From Lachnospiraceae bacterium (lineage in GTDB: Bacteria > Bacillota > Clostridia > Lachnospirales > Lachnospiraceae): 64,000 bases of DNA. The number at the start of each line of letters is the position of its first letter. The first letter of the stretch is position 1. The position numbers and the translations under genes were made by a program. The stretch is from NCBI GenBank assembly GCA_028689655.1, contig JAQVCT010000014.1:19557-83556 (forward strand), in the 5' to 3' direction. Under the pieces are notes generated by a model, which saw only the letters and a program-made list of their open reading frames with translations, did not search any database and was not told the DNA's origin. Positions 51,175 through 59,897 of the stretch are shown one piece after another.

Positions 51175-52137
51175 ATGTTTCAGGAAAAATATCAAAAGCT
51201 GTATGATGGAATAGAACCGGAAGAAGCACTTTTAGAGCATATGATCCGGGAAAGTCAAAGGAGTCCGGGGGAAGGAAGGAAAATCAGTGCGGGATTTATA
51301 GGAAAATCATATAGAAAAGGGAGACGTACCGGTATGGCAGGAAAGAGTGGGAGATTCATCCTGGTGACGGCGGCAGTTTTGTGTATCATGATCAGTGGTA
51401 TGCCTGTCATAGCGGCAAATTCCAACAGGGTCTATGATCTGATCTATACGCTGTCCCCAAAGCTTGCTAACTATTTTGTCCCCGTAAGAGAGACTGTCGA
51501 AAGTCAGGGCGTGACGGCGGGGGTAGAGTCTGTCTATGCACTGGGAAAGCAGGCACAACTATATATCTCCCTTCAGGGAAGTGATGAATATCCCATAGAC
51601 CAGGACACCACATTTGCCGGGAACTGTTATCTGGAGGGGATTCAGGGTAGGATTACCGACTGTATCCTGGCAGATTACGACTATGCAGGCAATACAGCAA
51701 TCTATCATCTCACCGTTAAAGCCCAGGAGGAGATCAGGCAGAATCAGAAATTTGTCTTTGGAATCAGGAAGATCAATGGAAGCGCAGGGACAATGGATGG
51801 TCATTGGGAGATTACCTTCCGTGTTGAGAAGATGGAGAACACCCTCTTTTTTGACGAAGGGATCACAGAAGAACGTATTGCAGAGATTTGTGCCTATGTC
51901 GACAGCCATTATGGGATCGAAGCCAGAAAATATATCACAGCGGAGGAGGCATGGCAGCAGTTCAGTGAAGAATATCTGGATGAAGAACAGAAAAATGCTT
52001 TCCAGGAAAATCCCCTTGGTGACAGTGAGAACTATAGCTTTACCATGTACGTGGTGGAGAAGGACGTGGACAAGATCCAACAGGAATTGCAGGCAATTCC
52101 CGGGGTGCGGAAGGTGCGGTGGAATCTGCAGGGGTGA
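51175..52137 (+). CDS. Membrane anti-sigma-like protein 3 (DUF4179-like)
   Basis: A 320-residue protein: cytoplasmic N-terminus, a membrane helix around 60-80 and an extracytoplasmic domain. The segment SNRVYDLIYTLSPKLANYFV, then PVRETVESQGVTAGVESVYA resembles DUF4179-type anti-sigma ectodomains. The C-terminus ends with a segment (YVVEKDVDKIQQELQAIPGV) reminiscent of the FtsX extracellular motif. It lacks the FPKGE module of the other two anti-sigma proteins. AAGGAGG precedes the ATG. The gap 52138-52388 after it holds no recognisable gene. Confidence 0.8.
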   Translation: MFQEKYQKLYDGIEPEEALLEHMIRESQRSPGEGRKISAGFIGKSYRKGRRTGMAGKSGRFILVTAAVLCIMISGMPVIAANSNRVYDLIYTLSPKLANYFVPVRETVESQGVTAGVESVYALGKQAQLYISLQGSDEYPIDQDTTFAGNCYLEGIQGRITDCILADYDYAGNTAIYHLTVKAQEEIRQNQKFVFGIRKINGSAGTMDGHWEITFRVEKMENTLFFDEGITEERIAEICAYVDSHYGIEARKYITAEEAWQQFSEEYLDEEQKNAFQENPLGDSENYSFTMYVVEKDVDKIQQELQAIPGVRKVRWNLQG

Positions 52138-52388
52138 TGATAGGTCAGTATTGATAAAAAAGAGTAAAATGGTATCAGGGATATAGTTCTTTCTTTACAG
52201 AGAATAAAATAGATGTTACTTTAAATATAGGTATTACCCTGTAGAAATAAGAACAGATTCAGATAGAAATTATCTGAAAACAACTATAAAAATAATTACA
52301 TTTCAGGATAAAAGATACAATATCTGGAATATTTCTACCTTCCCCAGGCTAGACTATGGAAAAAGCAAAGAACAAAGGAAGGTAGAAA

Positions 52389-53555
52389 ATGGAATTAAGA
52401 GAAAAAGATTTTGTGAAATTTATGGGTAAATTCGATGACAATCCTTTTCAACTGGACATTGAGGGAAAACAGTACGTGATTGGGGAGGGAGAACCCTCAT
52501 TCACAGTGATCATGCATGAGATACCGGAGATGGGAACATTGCTCACCAGTACTTCCATTGCGCTGGGAGAGGCGTATATGGACCAAAATATTGAGATCCA
52601 GGGGGATATCTATGAGGCATTGAATCAGTTCATGGGACAGCTTGGAAAATTCTCCACAGATCATAAGAAGCTGAAAAAACTTATTTTTAGCTCCGGTTCC
52701 AAGGAGAATCAGAAAAAAGAGGTCTCCTCCCACTACGATATTGGAAATGATTTCTACAAATTGTGGCTGGATGAAGACTTAAATTATTCCTGCGGTTATT
52801 TCAGAAATGAAACGGATACTCTATATGAAGCCCAGTGCAATAAGGTGGAGCGAATTCTGGAAAAGCTGGATCTGCAGGAGGGTATGTCCTTGTGTGACAT
52901 TGGCTGTGGCTGGGGATTTCTACTCATACAGGCGGCAAAAAAGTACAAGATTCACGGTGTGGGAATCACCTTGAGCACAGAGCAGAAGAAAAAGTTCCAG
53001 GAGCGGATCGTGGAAGAAGGTCTGGAAGAATACTTGTCGGTAAGGCTTCTGGATTATCGGGATCTTCCAAAGCAGAAGCTTTCATTTGACAGGGTGGTCA
53101 GTGTAGGAATGCTGGAGCATGTGGGTCGGGAGCACTACGAAATGTTTATGGAGAGTGTGAAGAGCATATTGAGGCCGGGGGGACTTTTCTTACTGCATTA
53201 TATTAGTGCATTGCAGGAGCATCCCGGCGATCCATGGATCAAAAAATATATTTTCCCAGGCGGTGTGGTGCCCAGCCTGCGGGAGTTGATTCACATAGCG
53301 GGGGACATGAATTATTACACCCTGGACGTGGAGAGCCTGCGGAGACATTATAATAAGACCCTGCTGTGCTGGAATGCTAACTTCCAGAAGCATCGGCAGG
53401 AAGTGGTGGAGATGTTCGATGAAAAATTCGCCAGGATGTGGGAACTCTATCTATGCTCCTGCGCGGCATCCTTCATGAACGGAGTCATCGACGTCCACCA
53501 GATCCTGTTCACCAATGGAATCAATAATGAACTCCCCATGACGCGGTGGTATTGA
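52389..53555 (+). CDS. cfa: Cyclopropane-fatty-acyl-phospholipid synthase
   Basis: A 388-residue SAM-dependent enzyme that adds a methylene bridge to unsaturated acyl chains of membrane lipids. Signatures: SSHYDIGNDFYKLWLDEDLN, YSCGYFRNETDTLYEAQCNK, the SAM-binding DIGCGWGFLLIQAA near residue 171, VSVGMLEHVGREHYEMF and KYIFPGGVVPS. The C-terminal region is of normal length. AGGAAGG lies before the ATG. It has its own AT-rich upstream region; no regulator nearby. Confidence 0.95.
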   Translation: MELREKDFVKFMGKFDDNPFQLDIEGKQYVIGEGEPSFTVIMHEIPEMGTLLTSTSIALGEAYMDQNIEIQGDIYEALNQFMGQLGKFSTDHKKLKKLIFSSGSKENQKKEVSSHYDIGNDFYKLWLDEDLNYSCGYFRNETDTLYEAQCNKVERILEKLDLQEGMSLCDIGCGWGFLLIQAAKKYKIHGVGITLSTEQKKKFQERIVEEGLEEYLSVRLLDYRDLPKQKLSFDRVVSVGMLEHVGREHYEMFMESVKSILRPGGLFLLHYISALQEHPGDPWIKKYIFPGGVVPSLRELIHIAGDMNYYTLDVESLRRHYNKTLLCWNANFQKHRQEVVEMFDEKFARMWELYLCSCAASFMNGVIDVHQILFTNGINNELPMTRWY

Positions 53556-53754
53556 TATCCATGTGGAGATAAGCACTATGAATGTCTGTAAGGCTAGTGC
53601 AGCGTTTCTTAATTATCTACCACATATACCCGTTTAAATATCCAGCTATAATGTAATATAATCCTTCATATATGTAGCAGCTATTTAACATATGATATAC
53701 TAGGGAATCAGGCTACGAAATAGAAAAGACTAAGGGATAGAATGGAAACAAAAG

Positions 53755-54429
53755 ATGAAAATAATTGCTCACATAGAAACTGATTTTACAGAGAAATTTG
53801 GAATTCCCAGGCAGAGCGGATTGATCCGGGAACTGAAGGGGCGTATCGTATTTGAACCGGAATATCGCAATCCGGAGGCGTTCCGTGGGCTGGATGGATT
53901 TTCCCATATCTGGCTGCTATGGAAATTCTCGGAATCCAGAAAAGAAAACTGGTCAGCTACGGTAAAACCGCCACGGCTGGGTGGGAAGAAGAGAATGGGC
54001 GTATTTGCTACCCGTTCCCCATACCGTCCCAACGATATCGGACTTTCCTGCGTGGGGTTGGAAAGAATTGTCCAGGAGGAAGAACTGGGTCCCGTGCTCT
54101 ACGTGGCGGGGATCGATCTGCTGAACGGCACGCCCATCTATGATGTGAAGCCCTACATTCCCTATGCGGATTGCAGACCGGAAGCCACGGAGGGCTTCGT
54201 GAGCCAGACAAAAGACCATGAACTGAACGTGCACTTCCCGGAGGAATTACTATTTCGTTTCCCGGAAAATAAGAGAAAAGCAATCATAGAAGTACTGAAA
54301 CAGGATCCCCGCCCCGGATATGACGTGGATGAGAATAGAGTCTATGGAATCTCCTTTGCAGGCTATAATGTGAAATTTCAAGTAGAGGATCATATGGTAG
54401 AGGTATGTGATGTCACAGGAGAATCGTGA
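53755..54429 (+). CDS. trmO: tRNA t6A37 methyltransferase TrmO
   Basis: A 224-residue TrmO (YaeB/TsaA) protein that methylates N6 of t6A37 in tRNA-Thr using SAM. The TsaA-type core is present: IETDFTEKFGIPRQSGLI, LKGRIVFEPEYRNPEAFRGL, FSHIWLLWKF, and RMGVFATRSPYRPNDIGLSC, then GVKLLD-type DLLNGTPIYDVKPYIPYAD. A C-terminal extension follows. A terminator overlaps its stop codon. The ribosome site is weak. Confidence 0.94.
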   Translation: MKIIAHIETDFTEKFGIPRQSGLIRELKGRIVFEPEYRNPEAFRGLDGFSHIWLLWKFSESRKENWSATVKPPRLGGKKRMGVFATRSPYRPNDIGLSCVGLERIVQEEELGPVLYVAGIDLLNGTPIYDVKPYIPYADCRPEATEGFVSQTKDHELNVHFPEELLFRFPENKRKAIIEVLKQDPRPGYDVDENRVYGISFAGYNVKFQVEDHMVEVCDVTGES

Positions 54430-54440
54430 CATCATTTTTT
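54408..54440 (+). terminator. Terminator overlapping the trmO 3' end
   Basis: TGATGTCAC and GTGACATCA form a 9-bp stem followed by six T residues. The left arm lies inside the last codons of trmO. Confidence 0.88.
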
Positions 54441-54615
54441 AAGATCGGATGGAGCGCAGGTCTTTAATTATTTTACATAAAATGATCCATAATAATGGAT
54501 TACGTGGCAGAGTTGGTGTTGGTATGATAAGGATACAAAGGAAAGCATGCACTTATTTTTCAGGGAAATGAACCGATATATATTGTAGAAACAGTGAACA
54601 GACGGGGGTGCGTAT

Positions 54616-55293
54616 ATGTTAAGTGTAAATGTAAATGAACCTAAGAACGAACAGACCATGAATTACCAGGAAACGACACGAGTGTCATATCATAAAAAAA
54701 GTACACAGAAAGCCACACAGGAAAACAAGACTTTGCATGAGGATGGGACGGTACTGTCCATATCGGCAGCAGGACAAAGTCTCCTGCAAAGCAAGACACA
54801 GGGTGCAGGTCATGCAAATACAAGTAATACTGGAGATCTGCCGGGCGGTGCACAGGAACAGAATGCAGCGATGGAAATAAAAGCTAAAGAAAAAGCCGAA
54901 AAAGCAGAGAAAGAATCCTACGAAGAGCAGGTAGAAAATAGCAATGAGGCGGCAGATTCCTTTGGGGAGATGGCAAAGATGATGGAGATCGCCAGGCGGA
55001 TTTCCAAAGGTGACCATGTTCCCTCCAAGGATGAACAGAAATTAATGGAATTTAATTCCAAATTATACCAGGCAGCAAAGGCAGCAGCCATGCTTCATGT
55101 CAATGAGAAGCATAAAAAATATAAATCTATTCTGGACGAGGAAGAAAATAGCGATGTGGAGGAAAAGCTTCGTGATCTGGAGCAGGAAAATGCAGGAGAA
55201 GTGATAGATCAGGGTGATACAGGGAGTCAGGATGGGAATGTAAGTATTGATGTTTCAGATACAGGGATGTCCAGTACGTCACCTATGGTGTAG
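54616..55293 (+). CDS. Unknown soluble protein with charged helical core
   Basis: A 225-residue protein that I do not recognise. The N-terminus is polar and low-complexity (Thr/Gln/Lys-rich). A charged helix rich in Ala, Lys and Glu (KAKEKAEKAEKESYEEQVEN) leads to a conserved-looking core (MMEIARRISKGDHVPSKDEQ, then KLMEFNSKLYQAAKAAAML). The C-terminal tail is acidic and disordered. There is no signal peptide or membrane segment. Proteins of this type occur in flagellated Lachnospiraceae, but no function can be given. GGGGGT precedes the ATG. Monocistronic with a strong terminator. Confidence 0.7.
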   Translation: MLSVNVNEPKNEQTMNYQETTRVSYHKKSTQKATQENKTLHEDGTVLSISAAGQSLLQSKTQGAGHANTSNTGDLPGGAQEQNAAMEIKAKEKAEKAEKESYEEQVENSNEAADSFGEMAKMMEIARRISKGDHVPSKDEQKLMEFNSKLYQAAKAAAMLHVNEKHKKYKSILDEEENSDVEEKLRDLEQENAGEVIDQGDTGSQDGNVSIDVSDTGMSSTSPMV

Positions 55294-55427
55294 TTTATAA
55301 GGATATAGATCACCGTGGGAAGATTGTGGAAAATATGATTTGTAACATTTCCTGGCCTTATCATAAAAAATAAGGAAATAGGGAATAGAAAATAAGGAAT
55401 AGAAAATAAAGAATAAGGAAGAACAAA

Positions 55428-55477
55428 AAGGGCGACACCTGTTATAAAGTGTCGCCCTTCTTGTTTTTTATGTTTTT
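55428..55477. terminator. Bidirectional terminator
   Basis: AAGGGCGACAC and GTGTCGCCCTT form an 11-bp stem with a 10-nt loop, followed by a T-rich tract. It separates the unknown gene from the convergent GH127 gene. Confidence 0.88.
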
Positions 55478-55478
55478 T

Positions 55479-55497
55479 AATAGGAAATTCCTCTATC
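55479..55497 (+). repeat. Five-hairpin repeat, copy E (5' stub)
   Basis: AATAGGAAATTCCTC matches the first half of hairpin 1 of copies B and C, then the similarity stops. It lies 10 bp from the 3' end of the GH127 gene. Confidence 0.45.
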
Positions 55498-55506
55498 ATA
55501 TTAAAA

Positions 55507-57459
55507 TTAGTCCTCCGGTATCCATACGCGCATCTGCGTAAGACCGCGGTTGCCCCAGGTAAAGTAAGGAATTGCGGTGAGCTGCGTTTCCCGTTTGGCG
55601 GGTCGCTGTGTGGTGTAGAGTCCGGCGATTGGCTCTGTGCGCAGACCGATTCCCTTCAACACCATGACATTACCCAGAACATCATCCGGACAGGAAACGA
55701 CAGTAAAGTCAGTCTGTTCCGGCAAAGACAGGGAAAGAATCTCCCCGTCATTATCCGTGCCTTCGATGCAGTACAGGAGCGGGCCTCTTTGGAGAGCGAC
55801 ACATCCGGAATCAGCGGCTACTTTGGCGGAGGCATAGATACGGGATACACGGTCATCCAGGGTAATGGCGATGGAGTCTCCTTCCACTAAGCCCGTAAAA
55901 TACGCATATCCTTTTCTGATTTCGCAGGACGCGTCATCCGTAATGGACCTATTATCGCAGGAAACAGGCTTTCCATTTCGCTGGATCGTGGTGTGCCTGC
56001 TCCAGCCGGGAATATGGATAGCAAGGGCTTTGCCATCTCCCATCGCCTTGATCTGGTAGGTGACGGTGAGGTCATATGGATAAGCAGTGGTGCAGGTGAG
56101 GTGCACACCATTTCTAAATGACACATCTCCCTCTGCAAATAAGTGGCAGTAGGCAGTGGTGTCATTTTCCCCATAGGCATAGGAGCCAAAGGAGGAGATC
56201 AGCCTTGCCACATTGGGAGGGCAGCAGGCACAGGCATACCAGGTAGGTCTCTGTGGCAGGTCATGCTTGTGGGTGACAGCCACACCGGAGATGCCGGGAA
56301 TGACCTCTAACGGGTTTACATAAAAAAACTTTTTTCCATCTAGCTGCATGCCAGCCAATACCGTATTATAGAAAGCCCGCTCCATGATGTCGCTGTATCT
56401 GGAATCCACTTCCTGCTCCAGCATCCGGGAGGCGAAGAACATCAGACCGATGGAAGCACAGGTCTCCCCGTAGGCGGTGTCGTTTGGCAGATCATAGTCC
56501 ACGGTGAAAGCTTCTCCGGTGCCTGTGGAACCGATGGCACCAGTGACATACATCCGTTTATCCACGATACTGTTCCACAGGCGATGGCAGGCATCCAGCA
56601 ATGGGGCGTCTTCCGTCTCACTGGCCAGATCTGCCATGGCGGTGTAGAGATAGACGGCGCGAACGCTGTGTCCAGTGGCATCTGACTGCTCCCGCACAGG
56701 GGCACCGCTCTGCTGATATTCGTAATTCAAAGGATCATTTCCCCAGATGATCCAGTCCCGGTTCTCCACTTCCTTTTCATAGTAGTGTGGATCAACACCT
56801 CTCACATCAATAAAATGCTTTGCCAGCTCCAGACAGTGCTCATTGCCTGTGGCACGGTATAACTTCAAAAGTGCCAGTTCCACCTCGGGATGTCCCGGAT
56901 ATCCCTCATGTTTCTCCGTGATAAAATGCTGATAAATATGTTCTGCATTTTTCTCCATGACGTCTAATAAGGTTTTCTTTCCAGTGACGCTTGCATAAGC
57001 CACAGCGGCCTCCATCATGTGACCGGCGCAGTATAGCTCATGTCCCTCCAGAAGATTTGTCCAGCGTTTTTCCCGATCCTTTATGGTGTAATAGGTATTG
57101 AGATACCCGTTGGGGTCCTGAGCGTCAGCAATGATCTGAATGAGGGCATCTGCTTTCTGCTCCAGCTCAGCGTCCGGGAAAATGGTGAGAGAGTAGGCAA
57201 CCGCCTCCAGCCATTTGGCGGCGTCGCTGTCCTGGAATACCATACCGTAGAATCCATCCCCCACGTCCTCCCCCCGCAAGGCCCTTCCGGCATTGACAAA
57301 GTTGGCGATGACATGGCTTTTCTCAATTCCCGGAATGCGGTCATTCAATACTTCATATTGGTAAGGAATGACTACCTCCTTGATGAGCTTCTGGTAATGA
57401 TGGATGAATCCGTCGCTGCTCTTATAGTTTTGAAGTGCCAATTGTGTTTGCTTTTTCAT
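55507..57459 (-). CDS. GH127 beta-L-arabinofuranosidase
   Basis: A 650-residue cytoplasmic GH127 enzyme (HypBA1-like), cleaving beta-L-arabinofuranosyl linkages such as those on plant hydroxyproline-rich glycoproteins. The zinc and catalytic residues of the family are present: Glu332 and Cys334 in YGETCAS, and Cys412/Cys413 in CACCPPNVAR, matching the known Glu, Cys, Cys-Cys set of HypBA1, where the first of the Cys pair is the nucleophile. A long alpha/alpha barrel precedes them and C-terminal beta domains follow. It is divergent from an AraC regulator. AAAGGAG lies upstream of the ATG. Confidence 0.94.
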   Translation of the reverse strand: MKKQTQLALQNYKSSDGFIHHYQKLIKEVVIPYQYEVLNDRIPGIEKSHVIANFVNAGRALRGEDVGDGFYGMVFQDSDAAKWLEAVAYSLTIFPDAELEQKADALIQIIADAQDPNGYLNTYYTIKDREKRWTNLLEGHELYCAGHMMEAAVAYASVTGKKTLLDVMEKNAEHIYQHFITEKHEGYPGHPEVELALLKLYRATGNEHCLELAKHFIDVRGVDPHYYEKEVENRDWIIWGNDPLNYEYQQSGAPVREQSDATGHSVRAVYLYTAMADLASETEDAPLLDACHRLWNSIVDKRMYVTGAIGSTGTGEAFTVDYDLPNDTAYGETCASIGLMFFASRMLEQEVDSRYSDIMERAFYNTVLAGMQLDGKKFFYVNPLEVIPGISGVAVTHKHDLPQRPTWYACACCPPNVARLISSFGSYAYGENDTTAYCHLFAEGDVSFRNGVHLTCTTAYPYDLTVTYQIKAMGDGKALAIHIPGWSRHTTIQRNGKPVSCDNRSITDDASCEIRKGYAYFTGLVEGDSIAITLDDRVSRIYASAKVAADSGCVALQRGPLLYCIEGTDNDGEILSLSLPEQTDFTVVSCPDDVLGNVMVLKGIGLRTEPIAGLYTTQRPAKRETQLTAIPYFTWGNRGLTQMRVWIPED

Positions 57460-57527
57460 ATGATTTTTGTCTCCTTTGCATTATTTTCCTGTGATCTGTA
57501 TCCATTCCGGTTACTGTTCACACGCAA

Positions 57528-57550
57528 GCTTGACACCTGCTGTCAAGCTA
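57528..57550. promoter_or_regulatory. Palindrome in the GH127-araC intergenic region
   Basis: AGCTTGACA and TGTCAAGCT are 9-bp perfect inverted arms with a 5-bp spacer. Its position between the divergent genes suggests an operator or a hairpin in the GH127 leader. Confidence 0.45.
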
Positions 57551-57609
57551 TGCGCCAATCAAGTAAATATACCCATTCTATTCTGTGAATGGTAGCCTGC
57601 TGTATCTGC

Positions 57610-57638
57610 TTGCCGTTCTGTATGATATGCATTATAAT
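57610..57638 (+). promoter_or_regulatory. Promoter of the AraC regulator
   Basis: TTGCCG (57610-57615), a 17-bp spacer and TATAAT (57633-57638), 56 bp before the chosen ATG. Confidence 0.6.
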
Positions 57639-57694
57639 CGTATAAAAGACAAATATAAATAGATATTATACGGATATATATGGAGAATAATCGG

Positions 57695-58633
57695 ATGAAT
57701 GAGATTACAATCAATACAATGGAACTACCGGTCTTTAATTATGGGGATTTTCTTATGGCGTCGGAGCCATTTATCCACGCGGATCGCACCATGGAGGTAA
57801 ATGTCCTGATCTATGTAGTGAAGGGACAGATCACAGTGACGGAGGGAGAGATTGACTATGAGATTAATCCCGGAGAACTGCTCTTTCTGAAAAGTGGCAT
57901 TCATCACTATGGAAAACAGGAGATCAGCCAGGGAACTGCCTGGTATTATGTTCATTTCTATCTGCATACGCAGAAAGATAGGTCCAGCGAATCTTATGGG
58001 ATAGAAATGGAGAGCGAAGGCGCAGGCAGAGAAGACTTAGACAAGAAGAGCAGAGAGACAGTGAGACTATATTCCTGGGAAAAGGATGTGTCAGGACCCA
58101 TAATGCCGGATGAAAAGATGGAATATGCCATGGAGCTGCCGAAAAAACTGTCGTGTCTCACAGGAAGCTTTGTGGAACAGCGATTGATAGAACTTATAGA
58201 AGAAGTCTCCCAGGCAAGACCTTTTCGCAGATGGGAACTGAATAATGGGCTATATGGCTTGCTGACAGAGATCGCTTTCTATCAGGAGAGGAATAAGATC
58301 CAGAGGCAGACACTTTCTGACAGGATTGTCATATTTTTGGAGGAACACAGGACGGAGCCCTTTGATACCAGAATGCTGGAACAGGAATTTTTCCTAAGCT
58401 ATAAGCATATGGCAGCCGTATTTAAACGGGAAAAAGGGCAGACCATGCAGCAGTGCCACCGTGACTTACGGATGCACACTGCCTGCAAACTGCTCCGTTC
58501 CACACTGCTGCCCATCGGGGAGATCAGTGCCCGAGTGGGGTATGCGGATATGCTCTATTTCAGCAGATGCTTTCATCAATGTATGCATATGAGCCCCCGG
58601 GAATACCGCAAGATCAATCCCATGAGCTCCTAA
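57695..58633 (+). CDS. AraC family transcriptional regulator
   Basis: A 312-residue regulator with an N-terminal cupin (INPGELLFLKSGIHHYGKQE and WYYVHFYLH, a sugar-sensing fold) and a C-terminal double helix-turn-helix (FFLSYKHMAAVFKREKGQTM, then PIGEISARVGYADMLYFSRC, ending MSPREYRKINP). It probably activates the divergent GH127 gene in the presence of an arabinoside. The ATG at 57695 has GGAG 9 nt upstream; the ATG at 57680 lacks a ribosome site. Confidence 0.92.
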   Translation: MNEITINTMELPVFNYGDFLMASEPFIHADRTMEVNVLIYVVKGQITVTEGEIDYEINPGELLFLKSGIHHYGKQEISQGTAWYYVHFYLHTQKDRSSESYGIEMESEGAGREDLDKKSRETVRLYSWEKDVSGPIMPDEKMEYAMELPKKLSCLTGSFVEQRLIELIEEVSQARPFRRWELNNGLYGLLTEIAFYQERNKIQRQTLSDRIVIFLEEHRTEPFDTRMLEQEFFLSYKHMAAVFKREKGQTMQQCHRDLRMHTACKLLRSTLLPIGEISARVGYADMLYFSRCFHQCMHMSPREYRKINPMSS

Positions 58634-58750
58634 TGACGAAAGATCTAACAAAAAGTAAGAAATATGTAACCGTTTAAAATAGGAAATAGAGGAAAAGGCT
58701 GATAGGATAGAAAGAAGAACAACAAGAAATAAAGTATAAAGGACAAAAAC

Positions 58751-59473
58751 ATGATAGACATTTATATGGCCATAGCCATGACTGCCGCATTTATCGTAAA
58801 GGGACTGTGTGGATTTGCCAATACGCTGGTGTTCACCAGTATTTTAAGCTTTCATACCAGCAATATAAATATTTCACCGGTGGAAGTGCTGGTGGGTTAT
58901 CCCTCCAATGTGATTATTGTATGGAAGAATCGTAAAAAACTGGACTGGAAAATATGGCTTCCATTAGCATTGCTGGTGATATTGGGATGTATTCCAGGGG
59001 TATTTTTTCTGAAAATTGGAAATCCGGGATTTTTGAAAATACTATTCGGATTTGTGGTAATTGGCGTAGGCACAGAAATGCTGCTGCGGGATAGGAAAAA
59101 GGAACAGAAAAAGTCTTCTAAAATGATCATGGGAATGATTGGGGTTCTGTCTGGACTGTTATGCGGTATCTTCGGTGTGGGTGCTTTGCTGGCTGCCTAT
59201 GTTGGCAGGACGACCCAGGATAATAGTTCCTTCAAAGGAAATCTCTGCATTGTATTTTTAATAGAAAATACCTTTCGTATCATTCTATATGCCGTTACAG
59301 GAATCATAAGGGCAGATGTGGTGAAAAATGCATTTCTATTAATGCCGTTCATGTTGATGGGTCTGGGAATAGGAATTGCCCTTTCACGAATTCTAAATGA
59401 GAAGACAGGAAAAAGGATCATTATCCTCATGCTTATTTTGTCAGGAATCTCTTTGATCATTAGCAATGTGTAA
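58751..59473 (+). CDS. TauE/SafE family permease
   Basis: A 240-residue membrane protein with about seven to eight helices of the TauE/SafE (DUF81) family of small anion or sulfur-compound exporters. It begins with FIVKGLCGFANTLVFTSILS and has the repeated half with GVLSGLLCGIFGVGALLAAY. The substrate is unknown. AAAGGA precedes the ATG by 7 nt. No operon partner: an A-rich gap lies upstream (58634-58750) and the FMN riboswitch follows. Confidence 0.9.
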   Translation: MIDIYMAIAMTAAFIVKGLCGFANTLVFTSILSFHTSNINISPVEVLVGYPSNVIIVWKNRKKLDWKIWLPLALLVILGCIPGVFFLKIGNPGFLKILFGFVVIGVGTEMLLRDRKKEQKKSSKMIMGMIGVLSGLLCGIFGVGALLAAYVGRTTQDNSSFKGNLCIVFLIENTFRIILYAVTGIIRADVVKNAFLLMPFMLMGLGIGIALSRILNEKTGKRIIILMLILSGISLIISNV

Positions 59474-59540
59474 TAGAATTTTCAAAAACTTCTTGTATAA
59501 AGGCGGATATGGAGTTATAATTACAAAAATTAAATAAAAT

Positions 59541-59645
59541 CTTCGGGGTAGGGTGCAAGTCCCAATCGGTGGTGATAGTCCACGAGCCGCAAGGCAGGAT
59601 TCGGTGAAATTCCGATACCGACAGTAAAGTCTGGATGAAAGAAGA
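59541..59645 (+). ncRNA. FMN riboswitch (RFN element)
   Basis: Conserved FMN aptamer blocks: GGGTAGGGTGCAAGTCCC, GGTGGTGATAGTCCACGAGC, GATTCGGTGAAATTCCGA and CCGACAGTAAAGTCTGGATG, closed by the CTTC / GAAG stem. It precedes the rib operon. FMN binding should lower expression of the rib genes. Confidence 0.96.
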
Positions 59646-59717
59646 GAAAATATAATTTGTATGATTCTATGTGATAGCATCATAGGAATTATGATTTTGT
59701 ATGAATGTATATGAATG

Positions 59718-59751
59718 CTCCGAAATGATGAAAGTCGTTTCGGAGTTTTTT
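59718..59751 (+). terminator. Expression-platform terminator of the FMN riboswitch
   Basis: CTCCGAAA and TTTCGGAG form an 8-bp stem with a 12-nt loop followed by six T residues, 70 bp after the aptamer. Confidence 0.85.
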
Positions 59752-59821
59752 GTTATTATCTATTTTATTTTTTATGTGAATTATTATAGGATAATAGAGA
59801 TACAGAAGAGATACAGATAAG

Positions 59822-59876
59822 AGCTGTGGAATCCCCCGAAATAAATGGAGTGGGGGATTCCACAGCTTTTAATTTT
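59822..59876 (+). terminator. Second terminator in the rib leader, just before ribD
   Basis: AGCTGTGGAATCCCCC and its perfect complement GGGGGATTCCACAGCT form a 16-bp stem with a 14-nt loop, followed by a T-rich tract. It lies 22 bp before the ribD ATG and after the riboswitch terminator. Confidence 0.85.
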
Positions 59877-59897
59877 TATAACGAAAGAAGGAAAAAG

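Noticed and set aside
51614..52186. 190-codon plus-strand open frame inside the third anti-sigma gene
   Set aside because: Out-of-frame shadow with Arg/Pro-rich composition and no ribosome site.
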